Shown here: one piece after another, positions 31,540-41,835 of the stretch
Position numbering within the stretch: position 1 is the stretch's first letter
Layout of the letters: the number at the start of each line of letters is the position of its first letter
Assembly (NCBI GenBank): GCA_013407085.1
Contig: JACCGJ010000626.1
Location: forward strand, 124,001-188,000
DNA: 64,000 nucleotides
Source: Atriophallophorus winterbourni
Lineage: Eukaryota; Platyhelminthes; Trematoda; Plagiorchiida; Microphallidae
Direction: 5' to 3'
The notes under the pieces: model-generated
Databases searched by the model: none
Told to the model about the DNA's origin: nothing
The model's input: only the letters and a program-made list of their open reading frames with translations
Translations under genes and position numbers: made by a program

Positions 31540-34407
31540 TTAGGGGGAGAATTCAGGAAAAAGCTTACCCCAGATGCGGTCCAAACCCTGCTTAAAACTT
31601 GCGACAGAACTGCAGGATATAAGTTCTTCTGGAAGCCGGTTCCAGAAATTTACCACCCTGAGGCTGAAAAAGTTTTTCCTGGAGTCTAGTCTACATCGCT
31701 CCTTAGCAAGTTTGAGTGAATGGCCCCGGGTGCCCAGCTCAGGACTTAAGGCAAAGAAGTCGGTCATGATAACGCCACTTAACCCCTTCAAGATCTTAAA
31801 GGTTTCAATTAAGTCACCTCTCAAACGACGGCGCGTAAGTGAAAAAAGATCTAGGGACTTTAGGCGTGCAGCGTAAGGTTTCCCTCGCTGACCCTCAATC
31901 ATGCGAGTTGCGAGACGCTGTACGCTTTCGAGTTGAACGATATCCTTCTTGTAGTAAGGGCACCACGCCTGGACACAATATTCTAAATGCGGCCTAACTA
32001 ATGCCTTGTAAAGGGGCAGGAATACCTCGGGTCTTCTGCTGGATAACACGGATCTCAGCCGAAAGAGAACTTTGCGAGCACGTTGAGCTGCAGCGGCGCA
32101 TTGGTCCTCCCATTTGAAGTCCGTCCTAACTAGTACTCCTAAATCCTTAACACGCTGTGTGGCGCTTACAGTGAGAGAATTGCCCGACACCTGAACTGAA
32201 ATCTTATCAACCAGTGCTGACAAGAGTTGGCTCTTATTAAGGTTAAGTGGGAGGTCCCACTGGTGTGACCAGTTTATGACCCGTTCAAGGTCGTGCATCA
32301 AGGTATCTTCGTCCGTTGATCCGATGAATTTCACATCATCCGCAAAAATGAAGCATGGGCACTTCAATGCAGAGGACAAGTCATCGATGAAAATCAGGAA
32401 TAGAAGAGGACCAAGTACCGAACCTTGGGGTACACCACTGATTACGTCGGTTTCATTCGACAGCGTAGATCCTACCCTAACTCGGAATGTCCTACCTGTT
32501 AGGAAGGCCTTTATCCAAGCAAGTAGACTACCCCGAATGCCTTTTGCTGCTAGCTTAATCTCTAGAAGGCGGTGGTTTACGGAATCAAAAGCCTTGCTGA
32601 AGTCTAGGTAGAGGGCTTCGACAGGCTTCCCTTCATCCATCCTTTTAGTGGCAGTATTGAGAAAACTAAGAAGGTTTGTCAGGCAGGATCTACCCTTAAG
32701 AAATCCATGCTGAGTTACACTCAGTAGAGAATGCCGACAAAGATGCTGACAGATTTTGTCACGCAGCAGTTTTTCCATTACTTTCGAGACGATGCTAGTC
32801 AGGCTGACAGGTCTATAGTTACCAACAGTTGAGCTGCAACCACCCTTGTGTATTGGCATGATTATAGCTTCTTTCCACTCACTAGGAACCACTCCCATGT
32901 TCAAGCATGAATTGAAGAGCTTGCATAAGGGTTCTGTAAGCACTGGGGCAAGATTCTTTAGCATAATCGAGTGGATACCGTCTGGTCCCTCAGCTTTGTT
33001 GACGCGAACATGGATAAGTGCTTCATACACCTCGGATTCCATGAAGGACAACTCATCTAGTGCAGGAGCACCAGGTAGTAGATTAAACGAGCTAGACGGA
33101 GCAATTGAAGAATTATCACGTCTCTGAACGCCACTGAAGAACCTAGAGAAGGCACTCGCCTTAGACAGGTCGGTATCGGCTAATTTTCCGTCCTCCAGAT
33201 TTAAATCTCCAATGTTTTCCCTGGTTTTTCCTTTTGATTGAGCGTAGCTATAAAATCTTTTGGGATTGGATTTAGCATCCCTAGCTGAGGATAACTCAAA
33301 CTCCTGTTTGAGCAAACGCTGTATTTTAACACAAGAGTTCCGAGCGGTTTTGTATCGGACCCAAGAACCAGAAGTGAGAGATAGCTTATATTGCCGCCAT
33401 AAACGATCTCGTTTACGGGTAGACCGACGAACTCGAGGAGTCCACCAGGGCGGCCTATGATGCTTTTTCACGACTTGCAGCGGAGCGTGCTTGTCTTGTA
33501 ACTCCTTAAGATACTTACAAATTCTATCCCAGTTCTCACTTACATTAAAATCGTTAGAGAACTGAAAGAAAGATTTTGAAGTCTGTAGAAGAAAATCCCA
33601 GTCTACAAGCCTAAAATTTCGTCTAGGGCGAGCAGTAGGTTTGTGAAACCGCAGTACCGCTTCGAAGCTTATCATTACGTGATCGCTTTTGCCGAGCGGT
33701 GGTAGGTATTTTAAGAATCTAACGGCTTCGGGCTGGGACGACAATACTAGGTCGAGAGTGGATGGAGTACACCCATTACGAAACCTCGTAGGATCACTCA
33801 CATGCTGATGCAGCGCATGATCATGGAGCCATTCGAGAAACATTTCGGATTGCTTGGTGACTAAACCTACAGAGACGGCCCAATTTATGTCCGGGAGGTT
33901 GAAATCACCTAAGATGAGTACGCTGGGAGCTGATTGAAACAACCTGTCGAGCGTCTCAATCAGCTGTGTAATCTCCTGCTGGACTGCACTGGGTGTGACG
34001 TAGACACAAGCAATTGCGAGGGATGACTTGTAGCAAGTCAGGATACTCGTAACAACTTGGACGTTTTCACTGGTTAGGGATATACCCGTTCCTGTATTGT
34101 GCAAGCCATACTCTAGGAGGAGTGCAACGCCACCGCCTCTCCTGTCGCCAGGTCTATCGCATCTAATGACGAGATACTGCTCGCTGATGTTTGTTGGCAC
34201 ATCGTCAAGCGCGGACAGCCATGTCTCAGAAAGCGCTATAACCCGGGGGTGCAACTCAGCCACACGAAGAGAGAGGTCAGCCCACTTATTCCTTATGCTG
34301 CACACATTAGCGTACAGCACTGGGGCGCTGGTTTTGCGTGCTTCTGAAACTAACCCTGATTGGCCCTCGGTCGAAGCACCCGAGGGAGGTGCACGTTTTT
34401 TGGCGTG
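31540..34407 (-). CDS. LINE-A ORF2: endonuclease and reverse transcriptase, uninterrupted
   Basis: Open for more than 926 codons. The endonuclease carries RVIALSETWLS, VLILGDFNLPDINW and GKSDHVMISF in about the first 230 residues. The RT carries YRPVSLTSIVSKVMEKLL, HGFLKGRSC, LYLDFSKAFDSVNH, GVPQGSVLGPLLF and CFIFADDVKF, and a C-terminal region RGDLIETFKILKGL and RVVNFWNRLPEEL follows. The frame is open from just after a TAG at 34405-34407. No ATG occurs before the endonuclease core (first Met is in SEMFLEW), so translation most likely enters from ORF1 by a -1 shift at 34395-34401. It may be a recently active copy lacking its 5' end. Confidence 0.88.
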   Translation of the reverse strand, partial: HAKKRAPPSGASTEGQSGLVSEARKTSAPVLYANVCSIRNKWADLSLRVAELHPRVIALSETWLSALDDVPTNISEQYLVIRCDRPGDRRGGGVALLLEYGLHNTGTGISLTSENVQVVTSILTCYKSSLAIACVYVTPSAVQQEITQLIETLDRLFQSAPSVLILGDFNLPDINWAVSVGLVTKQSEMFLEWLHDHALHQHVSDPTRFRNGCTPSTLDLVLSSQPEAVRFLKYLPPLGKSDHVMISFEAVLRFHKPTARPRRNFRLVDWDFLLQTSKSFFQFSNDFNVSENWDRICKYLKELQDKHAPLQVVKKHHRPPWWTPRVRRSTRKRDRLWRQYKLSLTSGSWVRYKTARNSCVKIQRLLKQEFELSSARDAKSNPKRFYSYAQSKGKTRENIGDLNLEDGKLADTDLSKASAFSRFFSGVQRRDNSSIAPSSSFNLLPGAPALDELSFMESEVYEALIHVRVNKAEGPDGIHSIMLKNLAPVLTEPLCKLFNSCLNMGVVPSEWKEAIIMPIHKGGCSSTVGNYRPVSLTSIVSKVMEKLLRDKICQHLCRHSLLSVTQHGFLKGRSCLTNLLSFLNTATKRMDEGKPVEALYLDFSKAFDSVNHRLLEIKLAAKGIRGSLLAWIKAFLTGRTFRVRVGSTLSNETDVISGVPQGSVLGPLLFLIFIDDLSSALKCPCFIFADDVKFIGSTDEDTLMHDLERVINWSHQWDLPLNLNKSQLLSALVDKISVQVSGNSLTVSATQRVKDLGVLVRTDFKWEDQCAAAAQRARKVLFRLRSVLSSRRPEVFLPLYKALVRPHLEYCVQAWCPYYKKDIVQLESVQRLATRMIEGQRGKPYAARLKSLDLFSLTRRRLRGDLIETFKILKGLSGVIMTDFFALSPELGTRGHSLKLAKERCRLDSRKNFFSLRVVNFWNRLPEELISCSSVASFKQGLDRIWGKLFPEFSP
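34364..34401 (-). promoter_or_regulatory. Candidate -1 frameshift signal, LINE-A copy 1
   Basis: Read on the - strand: AAAAAAC (34395-34401) in ORF1 phase CCA AAA AAC, an 8 nt spacer, then a 7 bp stem CCCTCGG/CCGAGGG with a 9 nt loop (34364-34386). A -1 slip moves from ORF1 into ORF2. ORF1 would otherwise stop within about 60 nt. The same signal is conserved in copy 2 at 54505-54542. Confidence 0.75.
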
Positions 34408-34554
34408 CTACTTAAAGCAGGAGTATCTGGTTCAACAACCTCTTGCATGGATGTTACCTCCCTTTTTAAAAGTGACTCAGTACCGACAGAGCTTGTGGTT
34501 CACTTGAAGTGGTACGACAGTCTTGCGTCTTCGGTTAGTCCATCGTCGGGGTTC

Positions 34555-36449
34555 TAGTGCGTGATCGGGAGCGATATTGTCAGATGGTATTTCAACCGGA
34601 GGAGATGGGAGCTGGAAGGTATCAAAAAAAGATCCAACGGAAGATTCACTGGTTCCGCAAGTTCTAACTCCGACTGTCCTTCTCTTGGTCTCAATTGATT
34701 GAGATGGCGTATCCAAATGTCGTTTCCAACTTGGATGTCGAACATGACGCTGCCTCTCCGACATACAACCTTGCCCTCGATCCATGGGTTTCTTCGTTGT
34801 CGATAATCACGAGCATAGACGCTGGATCCCACTTTGAAGCTCCTCTGACTGAGATGCTGATGAACATGAGGTTGCGGTGGCTTCAAGGCCATTGCGTTAT
34901 TGACTGTACGAAGTTTTCTGCCCATTAGTGCCTCTGCTGGCGTTTGACTATTCATCAGGGATTCGTGTGGGGTCATCCGTTAGACTGACAGGAATCGTTG
35001 CAAGTTGTCGACGGTAGTCCCCTCCCCTCGAGACTTGAGCATTGCTCTTTTGAATGTGTCGACAAACCTCTCCGCTTGTCCGTTAGATTGGGGATGGTAG
35101 ATCGGAGTCCCGATATGCTCAATTGCATTCTTCTTGCAGAATTCGGCAAAATGAGCTGATGTGAATTGGGATACATTATCTAAGACAATGGTGTCGGGAA
35201 CTCGGTGTTGGCTGAATAGTGAAGTGAGTGCTCTGATTGTGGTCGAACTTGTGGCAGGAGAGAGCGGAACGATTTCTGGTCATTTCGAATAAGCGTCTTC
35301 AATTGTGGTGCTAGCCTAGGCCATCCAGATTGAACATACCTGTTAGCTTCTGAGAGAACCTCGTCGTCGTTCAGTGTCCTCTTGATATCTGCGACCGTCA
35401 CGGGAAGGTTTTGCAATGCTGTGGTCAACTGATCGCGTAGATATAGCTGCAATCCTGTGAGAGGGTGCATTGTTGCACTGGATTTGGTTGCACAATGCAT
35501 TGATTGGCTGATCTGATAAAAACCTCTGCTGGTTTTGCTGCGGCTTTGAAAATGATCTCGGAATCTTTGGTTTCGACGAAACTTGTCGTTTCGTTCTGGA
35601 TCTGCAGAATCCTTCTGTGTGGCCTGTGACGTTGCATGGACTGCAACGGTGTTGTTTGGAAGGACAATATCGGGCGTAGTGCCAGGCTCCGCAATGCCAA
35701 CATGAAGACGGTAGCTTCTTTGCGCTGAAATCTTGTGACGAATGCCAATTGCTTTGCTGAACGGCATGGACGGTGTTGGTGCCATGATTCCCATGTTGAA
35801 TCATTGCCGAATCTTCATGGAGACGGACCAGTCATAGATATTCATCACCAATGGCTTGGAGAGTGAAGGAGGGTTCTTGCTCAAGTTTGTTGAGCAGTCG
35901 CGTTCGAATATCAGCGAAACGCGGAGACACCGGGCTGCATATGAATATCAGGGACTTGGACTGGTCGCCTGTGAGGGACCGCAAATTGAAGCGTTCACAT
36001 TCGCGATTGACAATGCCCATGTGCGTCAGGAAGTCGTCAGTGTCGTTCATTTTCAGCTTGAGGCACTTGTAACGTGTGTTGAAGAGAGATGCATGCTCAC
36101 CGAAAAGTTCAATCAATGACTTGATCGTATCATCAAAAGTTCTATCCTGATGATTCTTGGGAAGGATCAGGTTGCAGTACTTATCCAGCTCTGCTGGGCC
36201 AAGTTTACGTAGCACCAGCCGGACTTTCCATGCATCATCTTGGGCTGAAAACTCAACACGAAAAAGATCTTCATAACGTCTGAACCAAGTTTCAAAATAA
36301 ACCACTGCTTGTGCACACACCACTGAACTGTGCTGGAAACTATTCAGACCGGATAATCCCGAAATAGGGTCTACCGATCCAGTATTTGCCAACATGTTGA
36401 ATAAAGCAGGCAAGTTTTTGATGGGAGCACGGATGCCTAAACTGAGCAA
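34555..36449 (-). pseudogene. Mag-like Ty3/Gypsy element with deleted pol
   Basis: Gag at 35832-36449 reads WFRRYEDLFRVEFSAQDDAW and LIELFGEHASLFNTRYKC. A nucleocapsid with two zinc knuckles (CWHCGAWHYARYC and CSPCNVTGHTEGFC) is at 35590-35715. A linker LPVTVADIKRTLNDDEVLS at about 35300-35420 normally lies between RNase H and integrase. An integrase core piece DNVSQFTSAHFAEFC and YHPQSNGQAERFVDTFKRAM follows at 34990-35200, then the integrase tail AEALMGRKLRT, YARDYRQRRNPWIEG and RHLNQLRP. Protease, RT, RNase H and the integrase zinc region are deleted. Confidence 0.8.
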
Positions 36450-36544
36450 AACCGTCTCATATCATAAGGAGCCAAAAATCCTATAAAACACGGAAAGACT
36501 TTAAAGCAAGGCAATGACATGACCTTGAAAATTGGTTTGGTATG

Positions 36545-36960
36545 TGCAATCGAATTAGCTTAGATGTTATACACCCGCTCGCTAGTCACCCCAAGTCCCC
36601 GAATCAAGACAAACCACGTTTGCTTAGGATCGATTTTGCCAACGAAAAGGACATGGAAAATGTCCTACTGAATTTGTATTTGCTGCGAGCACAAAGTGAC
36701 TCACACCACCGTATTTACGCTGACGTACCTTGGTGGGAAAGACAAACCGAACACCGAATGGTCAGGCTCGAGGAGTATTATTTTGCTCGACGTTCCAGAG
36801 AATACAGAGGCCACAGCGGTTTATGAAAAAAAAGAGCACGATCCTAAACAATGGTCATTTATTGCCCAGACTATCGGTTCCCAAAATTCTTTAGTCGTCG
36901 ACAACGTACAGAATACCTTGTTCGCGGAACTATCGAGGCACAAATCCACTTATGGTTAAA
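36545..36960 (+). pseudogene. LINE ORF1 fragment (LINE-B/C type)
   Basis: NQDKPRLLRIDFANEKDMEN and YADVPWWERQTE match the ORF1 RNA-binding-like segment of LINE-C (PRLLRIVLKSLADVESVLL, FPDISWADRQ) at 50350-50865. Downstream, in another frame, it has IILLDVPENTEA. The frameshifts and missing ends make it dead. Confidence 0.65.
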
Positions 36961-37139
36961 TTTTTGTCAAGTAACATGGCGAATGCAGTCTGATCCGTAA
37001 TAAAACTGTACAGAAACAGATTACATGAAGACGTTAGATTGTGCAATCCGAGAGCCGGTGCTGACGTCAAATTGCAGTATTTCATTGTAAATCATTCGAG
37101 TCTCACACAGTCGCCAGCGAAAATACCCCAACTTGTTTC

Positions 37140-37560
37140 CAGTAATGCCTACAGCAGATAATTTTGCGAGGAATAGATTATGCGGGACCCTGTCAAGGCT
37201 TTCGTAATATCAATGAATACAACTATGACTCCAAGGCCTGAATCTAGTGATTGTATCACGTAATCAAGGAATTCTAGTTGACAAATGATGGAAGATTTTC
37301 TGTTGAGACATCCGTGCTGGTTTGATATGAAATAGTTCGGTGTCAAGTATGTTAGGATGGCCTGTCTGACATGCTTCTCAAATATTCTAGCTAGAAGTGG
37401 TGTGTGATTAATGGGTCGATAATTGGTAACAGTATGTAGTGATCCGGACTTATGTCGAGGAATAACAACGGAATGTTTCCATTCTAAAGGGAAGGTTCTT
37501 GATTTGACAGACGCATTGAAGAGATAAAGTACAAATAAGAATAAGTCTTCAGATCTCATT
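37140..37560 (-). pseudogene. LINE reverse transcriptase fragment
   Basis: One frame reads LFNASVKSRTFPLEWKHSVV, NYRPINHTPLLARIFEK, NQHGCLNRKSSI and VIVVFIDITKAL. These are the RT fingers and the first palm motif, with the catalytic F-x-D core altered. It differs from LINE-A/B/C, so it is a fourth non-LTR lineage. It probably runs toward the gap, but 37560-37864 shows no clear frame. Confidence 0.65.
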
Positions 37561-37864
37561 TTTTACATTGCTGGTACGAAACCTGTTTAATCAGGTTAGT
37601 AGAAGATTGCAACTTGATTACAAACTTTACGTATGCCAGAAAGGTTAATTCTAATTGTGTCTAACAGATTGCATGAAGGGTGTATGATTGCCTGTGGATA
37701 AGAGTTCTTATTATATGAACCATTGAAAAAGACAAGAAATTCTTCACAAACCGCAAAAGGCTCAGTTACGACTGTGCAATTATTAACATGTTGATTTTGT
37801 TAAATGATGTAGCTTATCCTATCCGAATTTCCCGATGCCCTAGCGTTCATTAATTTAAATAATG

Positions 37865-38864
37865 NNNNNNNNNNNNNNNNNNNNNNNNNNNNNNNNNNNN
37901 NNNNNNNNNNNNNNNNNNNNNNNNNNNNNNNNNNNNNNNNNNNNNNNNNNNNNNNNNNNNNNNNNNNNNNNNNNNNNNNNNNNNNNNNNNNNNNNNNNNN
38001 NNNNNNNNNNNNNNNNNNNNNNNNNNNNNNNNNNNNNNNNNNNNNNNNNNNNNNNNNNNNNNNNNNNNNNNNNNNNNNNNNNNNNNNNNNNNNNNNNNNN
38101 NNNNNNNNNNNNNNNNNNNNNNNNNNNNNNNNNNNNNNNNNNNNNNNNNNNNNNNNNNNNNNNNNNNNNNNNNNNNNNNNNNNNNNNNNNNNNNNNNNNN
38201 NNNNNNNNNNNNNNNNNNNNNNNNNNNNNNNNNNNNNNNNNNNNNNNNNNNNNNNNNNNNNNNNNNNNNNNNNNNNNNNNNNNNNNNNNNNNNNNNNNNN
38301 NNNNNNNNNNNNNNNNNNNNNNNNNNNNNNNNNNNNNNNNNNNNNNNNNNNNNNNNNNNNNNNNNNNNNNNNNNNNNNNNNNNNNNNNNNNNNNNNNNNN
38401 NNNNNNNNNNNNNNNNNNNNNNNNNNNNNNNNNNNNNNNNNNNNNNNNNNNNNNNNNNNNNNNNNNNNNNNNNNNNNNNNNNNNNNNNNNNNNNNNNNNN
38501 NNNNNNNNNNNNNNNNNNNNNNNNNNNNNNNNNNNNNNNNNNNNNNNNNNNNNNNNNNNNNNNNNNNNNNNNNNNNNNNNNNNNNNNNNNNNNNNNNNNN
38601 NNNNNNNNNNNNNNNNNNNNNNNNNNNNNNNNNNNNNNNNNNNNNNNNNNNNNNNNNNNNNNNNNNNNNNNNNNNNNNNNNNNNNNNNNNNNNNNNNNNN
38701 NNNNNNNNNNNNNNNNNNNNNNNNNNNNNNNNNNNNNNNNNNNNNNNNNNNNNNNNNNNNNNNNNNNNNNNNNNNNNNNNNNNNNNNNNNNNNNNNNNNN
38801 NNNNNNNNNNNNNNNNNNNNNNNNNNNNNNNNNNNNNNNNNNNNNNNNNNNNNNNNNNNNNNNN
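37865..38864. other. Assembly gap, 1000 N
   Basis: Exactly 1000 ambiguous bases, the usual size of an arbitrary scaffold gap. No sequence content. The flank at 38865 begins inside a snurportin exon. Confidence 0.99.
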
Positions 38865-38887
38865 CGTGAAATAATTTCAGTTCGGCC
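38865..38887 (-). CDS. SNUPN: Snurportin-1 exon, truncated by gap (copy 2)
   Basis: The first 23 bp of the exon seen complete at 20915-21130, with the same TTTCAATAG acceptor. The remainder lies in or beyond the N gap. Confidence 0.65.
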
Positions 38888-38985
38888 CTATTGAAAGCGC
38901 AAAGTGGAAAAACAAAGTGAATTCGATGAAAAATGAAAATAATACTAGTTGTTCACTTTTTGGTGTTCGCCGAGCTTGCACGATG

Positions 38986-39034
38986 TATTGCGGACGTTTC
39001 GTCATCAAACTAGATGACATCATCAGCGTAGCTT
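38986..39034 (-). ncRNA. Hammerhead-like motif (duplicate, left arm)
   Basis: CUGAUGA at 39020-39026 on the - strand, stem II GUCAUC/GAUGAC, GAAAC, GUC. As at 21228-21277, except that a C now follows the cleavage triplet, giving a stronger first stem I pair. Confidence 0.6.
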
Positions 39035-39534
39035 ATTACGAACCATAAGGGCCTTGAAGTTTACCACATTTATACTACGTTCACCTGTCAAAACCGAAAG
39101 ATTCCTTACTGAAAGGGGACAGAACGTATGTCATCTACAAAATGCTAGGCAGAAATTGTGAAATGCATTACGTCAGGCAGACAGGGCGATGACTATGCAC
39201 AAGACTACACGAGCATCGATTGGTCACGAGAAGACATGACCACAAGTTCATTGTATAAATACACGTAGATCACTAAGGATATGAATTCCATTGGAATAAA
39301 TTTTCAATCCTCGCCGCCGGTAGAACACGCCATACACGGGAGTTTCTTGAGGCAGGGCATTCAACGCCACAGTCTGTCAACCAACGTATGCAATTGGACA
39401 CTGCCTACGGACAAATGAGATGTCGTTTGTTCTGCATGCGTCGCAGGATTCCCAACGATCGTATGGCATGCAGCCCAGACACACAAGGGAACGTGGTATA
39501 AATGTGGTACACTTCACGGCCCTTATGCTTCGCA

Positions 39535-39587
39535 AGAAGTTACGCTGATGATGTCATCTGGTTCGGTGACGAAACGTCCGCAACACA
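39535..39587 (+). ncRNA. Hammerhead-like motif (duplicate, right arm)
   Basis: CUGAUGA at 39545-39551, GAAA at 39571-39574, GUC at 39576-39578. The core is identical to 21778-21828. Confidence 0.6.
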
Positions 39588-40650
39588 CTATGCAAGCTCG
39601 CCAAACACCCAATACCTGAGCTACAAATATATTCTTTCATTTCAAATAACACTGGTTCGCATTTGGTAAAATGTTTTTCCAGCGGTAATGAGCTGTACAT
39701 GGAACTACTTTGGAGTATAACTGTCGGTTTTACTTTCTGGGCAACGTGACAGTATCTTAACCTACGTAGAGTCTTTAACTGTGAGACATTTTCGCTGGAA
39801 TCAGGCTTGGGATTTCATTCATACCGGCATGTATTTTGGTTGAAGAAAATCGAAGCTCCCTTCGGCTACCTCGAGTAGTATAACTTGAAACTGATATGCC
39901 AAGTTTGGCTATCATGTAATAGTGACGGTGTTACAGAAGAAGTCCCCAAGTTAGCTATGTGACTTCAATTATAGTGTCGGGTCGGTACGGCAACAAAACA
40001 AACAGCGAAAACCAACAGTCAAAGCAAAGGAAGCATTAAACCAATTACAGATTATGACTCACTGTCATTCAAGACCTACAGAACGGGTAAATCTTTAGAT
40101 TCTTCAGCGAGAAGCGGTACATGTGATATGAGTTTACCTACTGTGGAGAGTACTAGGTTGTCATCTTTATTACATTTTAAGTCTGAGTATGACGGCGATC
40201 TGGAATAGGCTAATTTCCTCAAATGTTCAACCTGGTGGGATTCCAACTAAAATTACATCCTTTGAGCCAATCAAAGGAGTGCACACGAACACATTCTGTC
40301 GCGTAGTCTGAGATGTATAGGGGCTTAGGGATCTAGAGCTCAATGCCGTTGGCAATTACATTACAAATGGTGTACAGAAGTACTGCACAATCGCATATAA
40401 TCTTAGGGACGAAGAAACAATCTTACAATGGATGGAATCAGACACAAAACAGCACATTAAATTGAAGCAAAACAGATTATCACCACATGAAAGCAGGCGG
40501 TGGCACGCTTTGAAAGGGTAAAAAAGGGTTTCTACTGAGTGACAATATTATCAAAAACAGACATTTCAAGAATGCATGAATAACTTGAATAAATAAACGA
40601 ATACGAAGAATTCAAACATACTTTCGAAAACAGATACACTAAAACCTCAC

Positions 40651-41067
40651 TTTTGCAGCTCTAACCATGACATGACGCCCTTTGGGACAAATTTTCATCA
40701 AATAATCTTGCTCGATTGTAGGAGGCAAGAAAAGAAACCATTCGCCGAGCATCAAGTGCATCGAGAACGATCGCCAACTATGACCACAGTATCCTTTGGG
40801 TTTAGATACAACATTATTATGGTGTGTTTCAGAACATTTATTATCGCTGGTCGGAGACAGATTTCGGTTTTCATCAAACTTTTGCTGCTTCTTATTTTTG
40901 CGAATAATTTTTTCCAATTCCAGACGCCATCTTCTTTCTTGATCAATAGACCGTCCTTCATTTTTATAACACACGCGGTGGGAAGTTTTTGTCTGGCCAG
41001 GTCCAGCATCCTGTGGCAGTAGACAATCTAATTGAACTGCAAGCTGTTCGATTTCACTCGTATCCAT
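40651..41067 (-). CDS. SNUPN: Snurportin-1, first coding exon with ATG (copy 2)
   Basis: Intact 139-codon exon, ATG at 41065-41067, donor GTGAGG. The encoded peptide differs from copy 1 by what looks like a single Lys/Asn change (SDNKC versus SDKKC). Reading frame, start and splice site are preserved, so there is no sign of pseudogene decay within the exon. Its downstream partner exon is cut by the N gap. Confidence 0.8.
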
Positions 41068-41189
41068 AGAGCGTATTCAGCAGGGAATATAACTAGGCCA
41101 ATGCTAAAATGTAAAACCACAGAAGCAAATTACAAAGTTTGAAAGGATTATTAATATCGACATAAAAGTTCTTCAAAGGTTGCTAACAA

Positions 41190-41333
41190 CATGGAGTCTC
41201 ACTACCATTTCCTGTTCTTTTTTCTTCCTCATATGTCTATGCCTTGGAAACCTGACAGGTTCTTAGCCCACGTGCAGTCTCTAGCTGTGTGGCACTTTGC
41301 CTAAATCAGGCTTGTGCCTTCATAGCATACCAT
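41190..41333 (+). repeat. SINE-like repeat fragment (duplicate of 23420-23562)
   Basis: Same truncated copy as in block 1, but followed here by an additional complete SINE. Confidence 0.65.
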
Positions 41334-41334
41334 A

Positions 41335-41604
41335 CCAACACTGCACGGATGTGCAATTGTGCAGCACCTCTGTGCTGTGCGGCAGACACCGTGCTAAATT
41401 GATTGGCCACTAGTAGTAAGCTGCATGCTGAAACACGCTGAAGTCTCACTACCATCTTTATTTTCATCTTTATTCTCGATTTCTCATATCTGTCTAGGCT
41501 TGGGCAACATGACAGTAATATCGCCCACGTGAAGTCTCTGACTGTGCGGCACTTTGCCTGAATCAGGCTTGTGCTTTCATACCATACCATACCATACCAT
41601 ACCA
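41335..41604 (+). repeat. SINE-like repeat, extra copy with (ATACC)n tail
   Basis: Full-length repeat beginning at CTGCACGGATGTGCAATTG and ending in four to five CATAC units at 41578-41604. Absent from the corresponding place in block 1, so it was inserted after the duplication, or lost from block 1. Confidence 0.75.
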
Positions 41605-41835
41605 ACAACAAGATGGATATTTTCAAAATCATTCACATCAGAGATCGAAAATGCCGGCACTACATGCAATATATATTCACACATACATAGATACATGCAG
41701 GTATACCTTGTTATATACATTCACAATAAATATGATCCACAAGAAAATTGAAAAGATGTACACCGCAAATTTGTGAGTGTCGATTTGCGACGATGTGTTG
41801 TCCTTTGACTTTTGCACCACGTCCACACGAGCGTG

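Larger units (their letters stand above)
31192..34468 (-). mobile_element. LINE-A copy 1, CR1-like LINE, 5' truncated in ORF1
   Basis: Reads from the last residues of ORF1 (MQEVVEPDTPALSSTP) through a complete ORF2 to a 3' UTR ending in (TGAAC)n at 31192-31210. A 3' fragment of the same family with the same tail lies at 46575-46720. The terminal short repeat is typical of the CR1 group. The 5' end abuts a decayed Mag-like Ty3 element. Confidence 0.8.
38962..39610 (+). mobile_element. Penelope-like short copy (duplicate)
   Basis: Counterpart of 21204-21852, with inverted arms 38962-39079 and 39492-39610 and the same GIY-YIG remnant between them. Confidence 0.75.
38865..41835. repeat. Duplicate of 21108-23810 (snurportin 5' block)
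   Basis: Runs in the same orientation and shares the Penelope short copy, the intron, the ATG exon and the flanking AT-rich stretch. Scattered substitutions and an extra SINE copy at 41335-41600 distinguish it. It begins at the last N of the gap and ends where an RTE copy starts. It may be a true segmental duplication or an unmerged haplotype placed beside a gap. Confidence 0.85.

Noticed and set aside
37862..38869. A long open frame through the run of N
   Set aside because: It is made of ambiguous bases only; this is an assembly gap.
41578..41604. Direct repeats of CATAC as a CRISPR-like or satellite array
   Set aside because: This is the variable simple-repeat tail of a SINE copy; the genome is eukaryotic and no spaced repeats are present.
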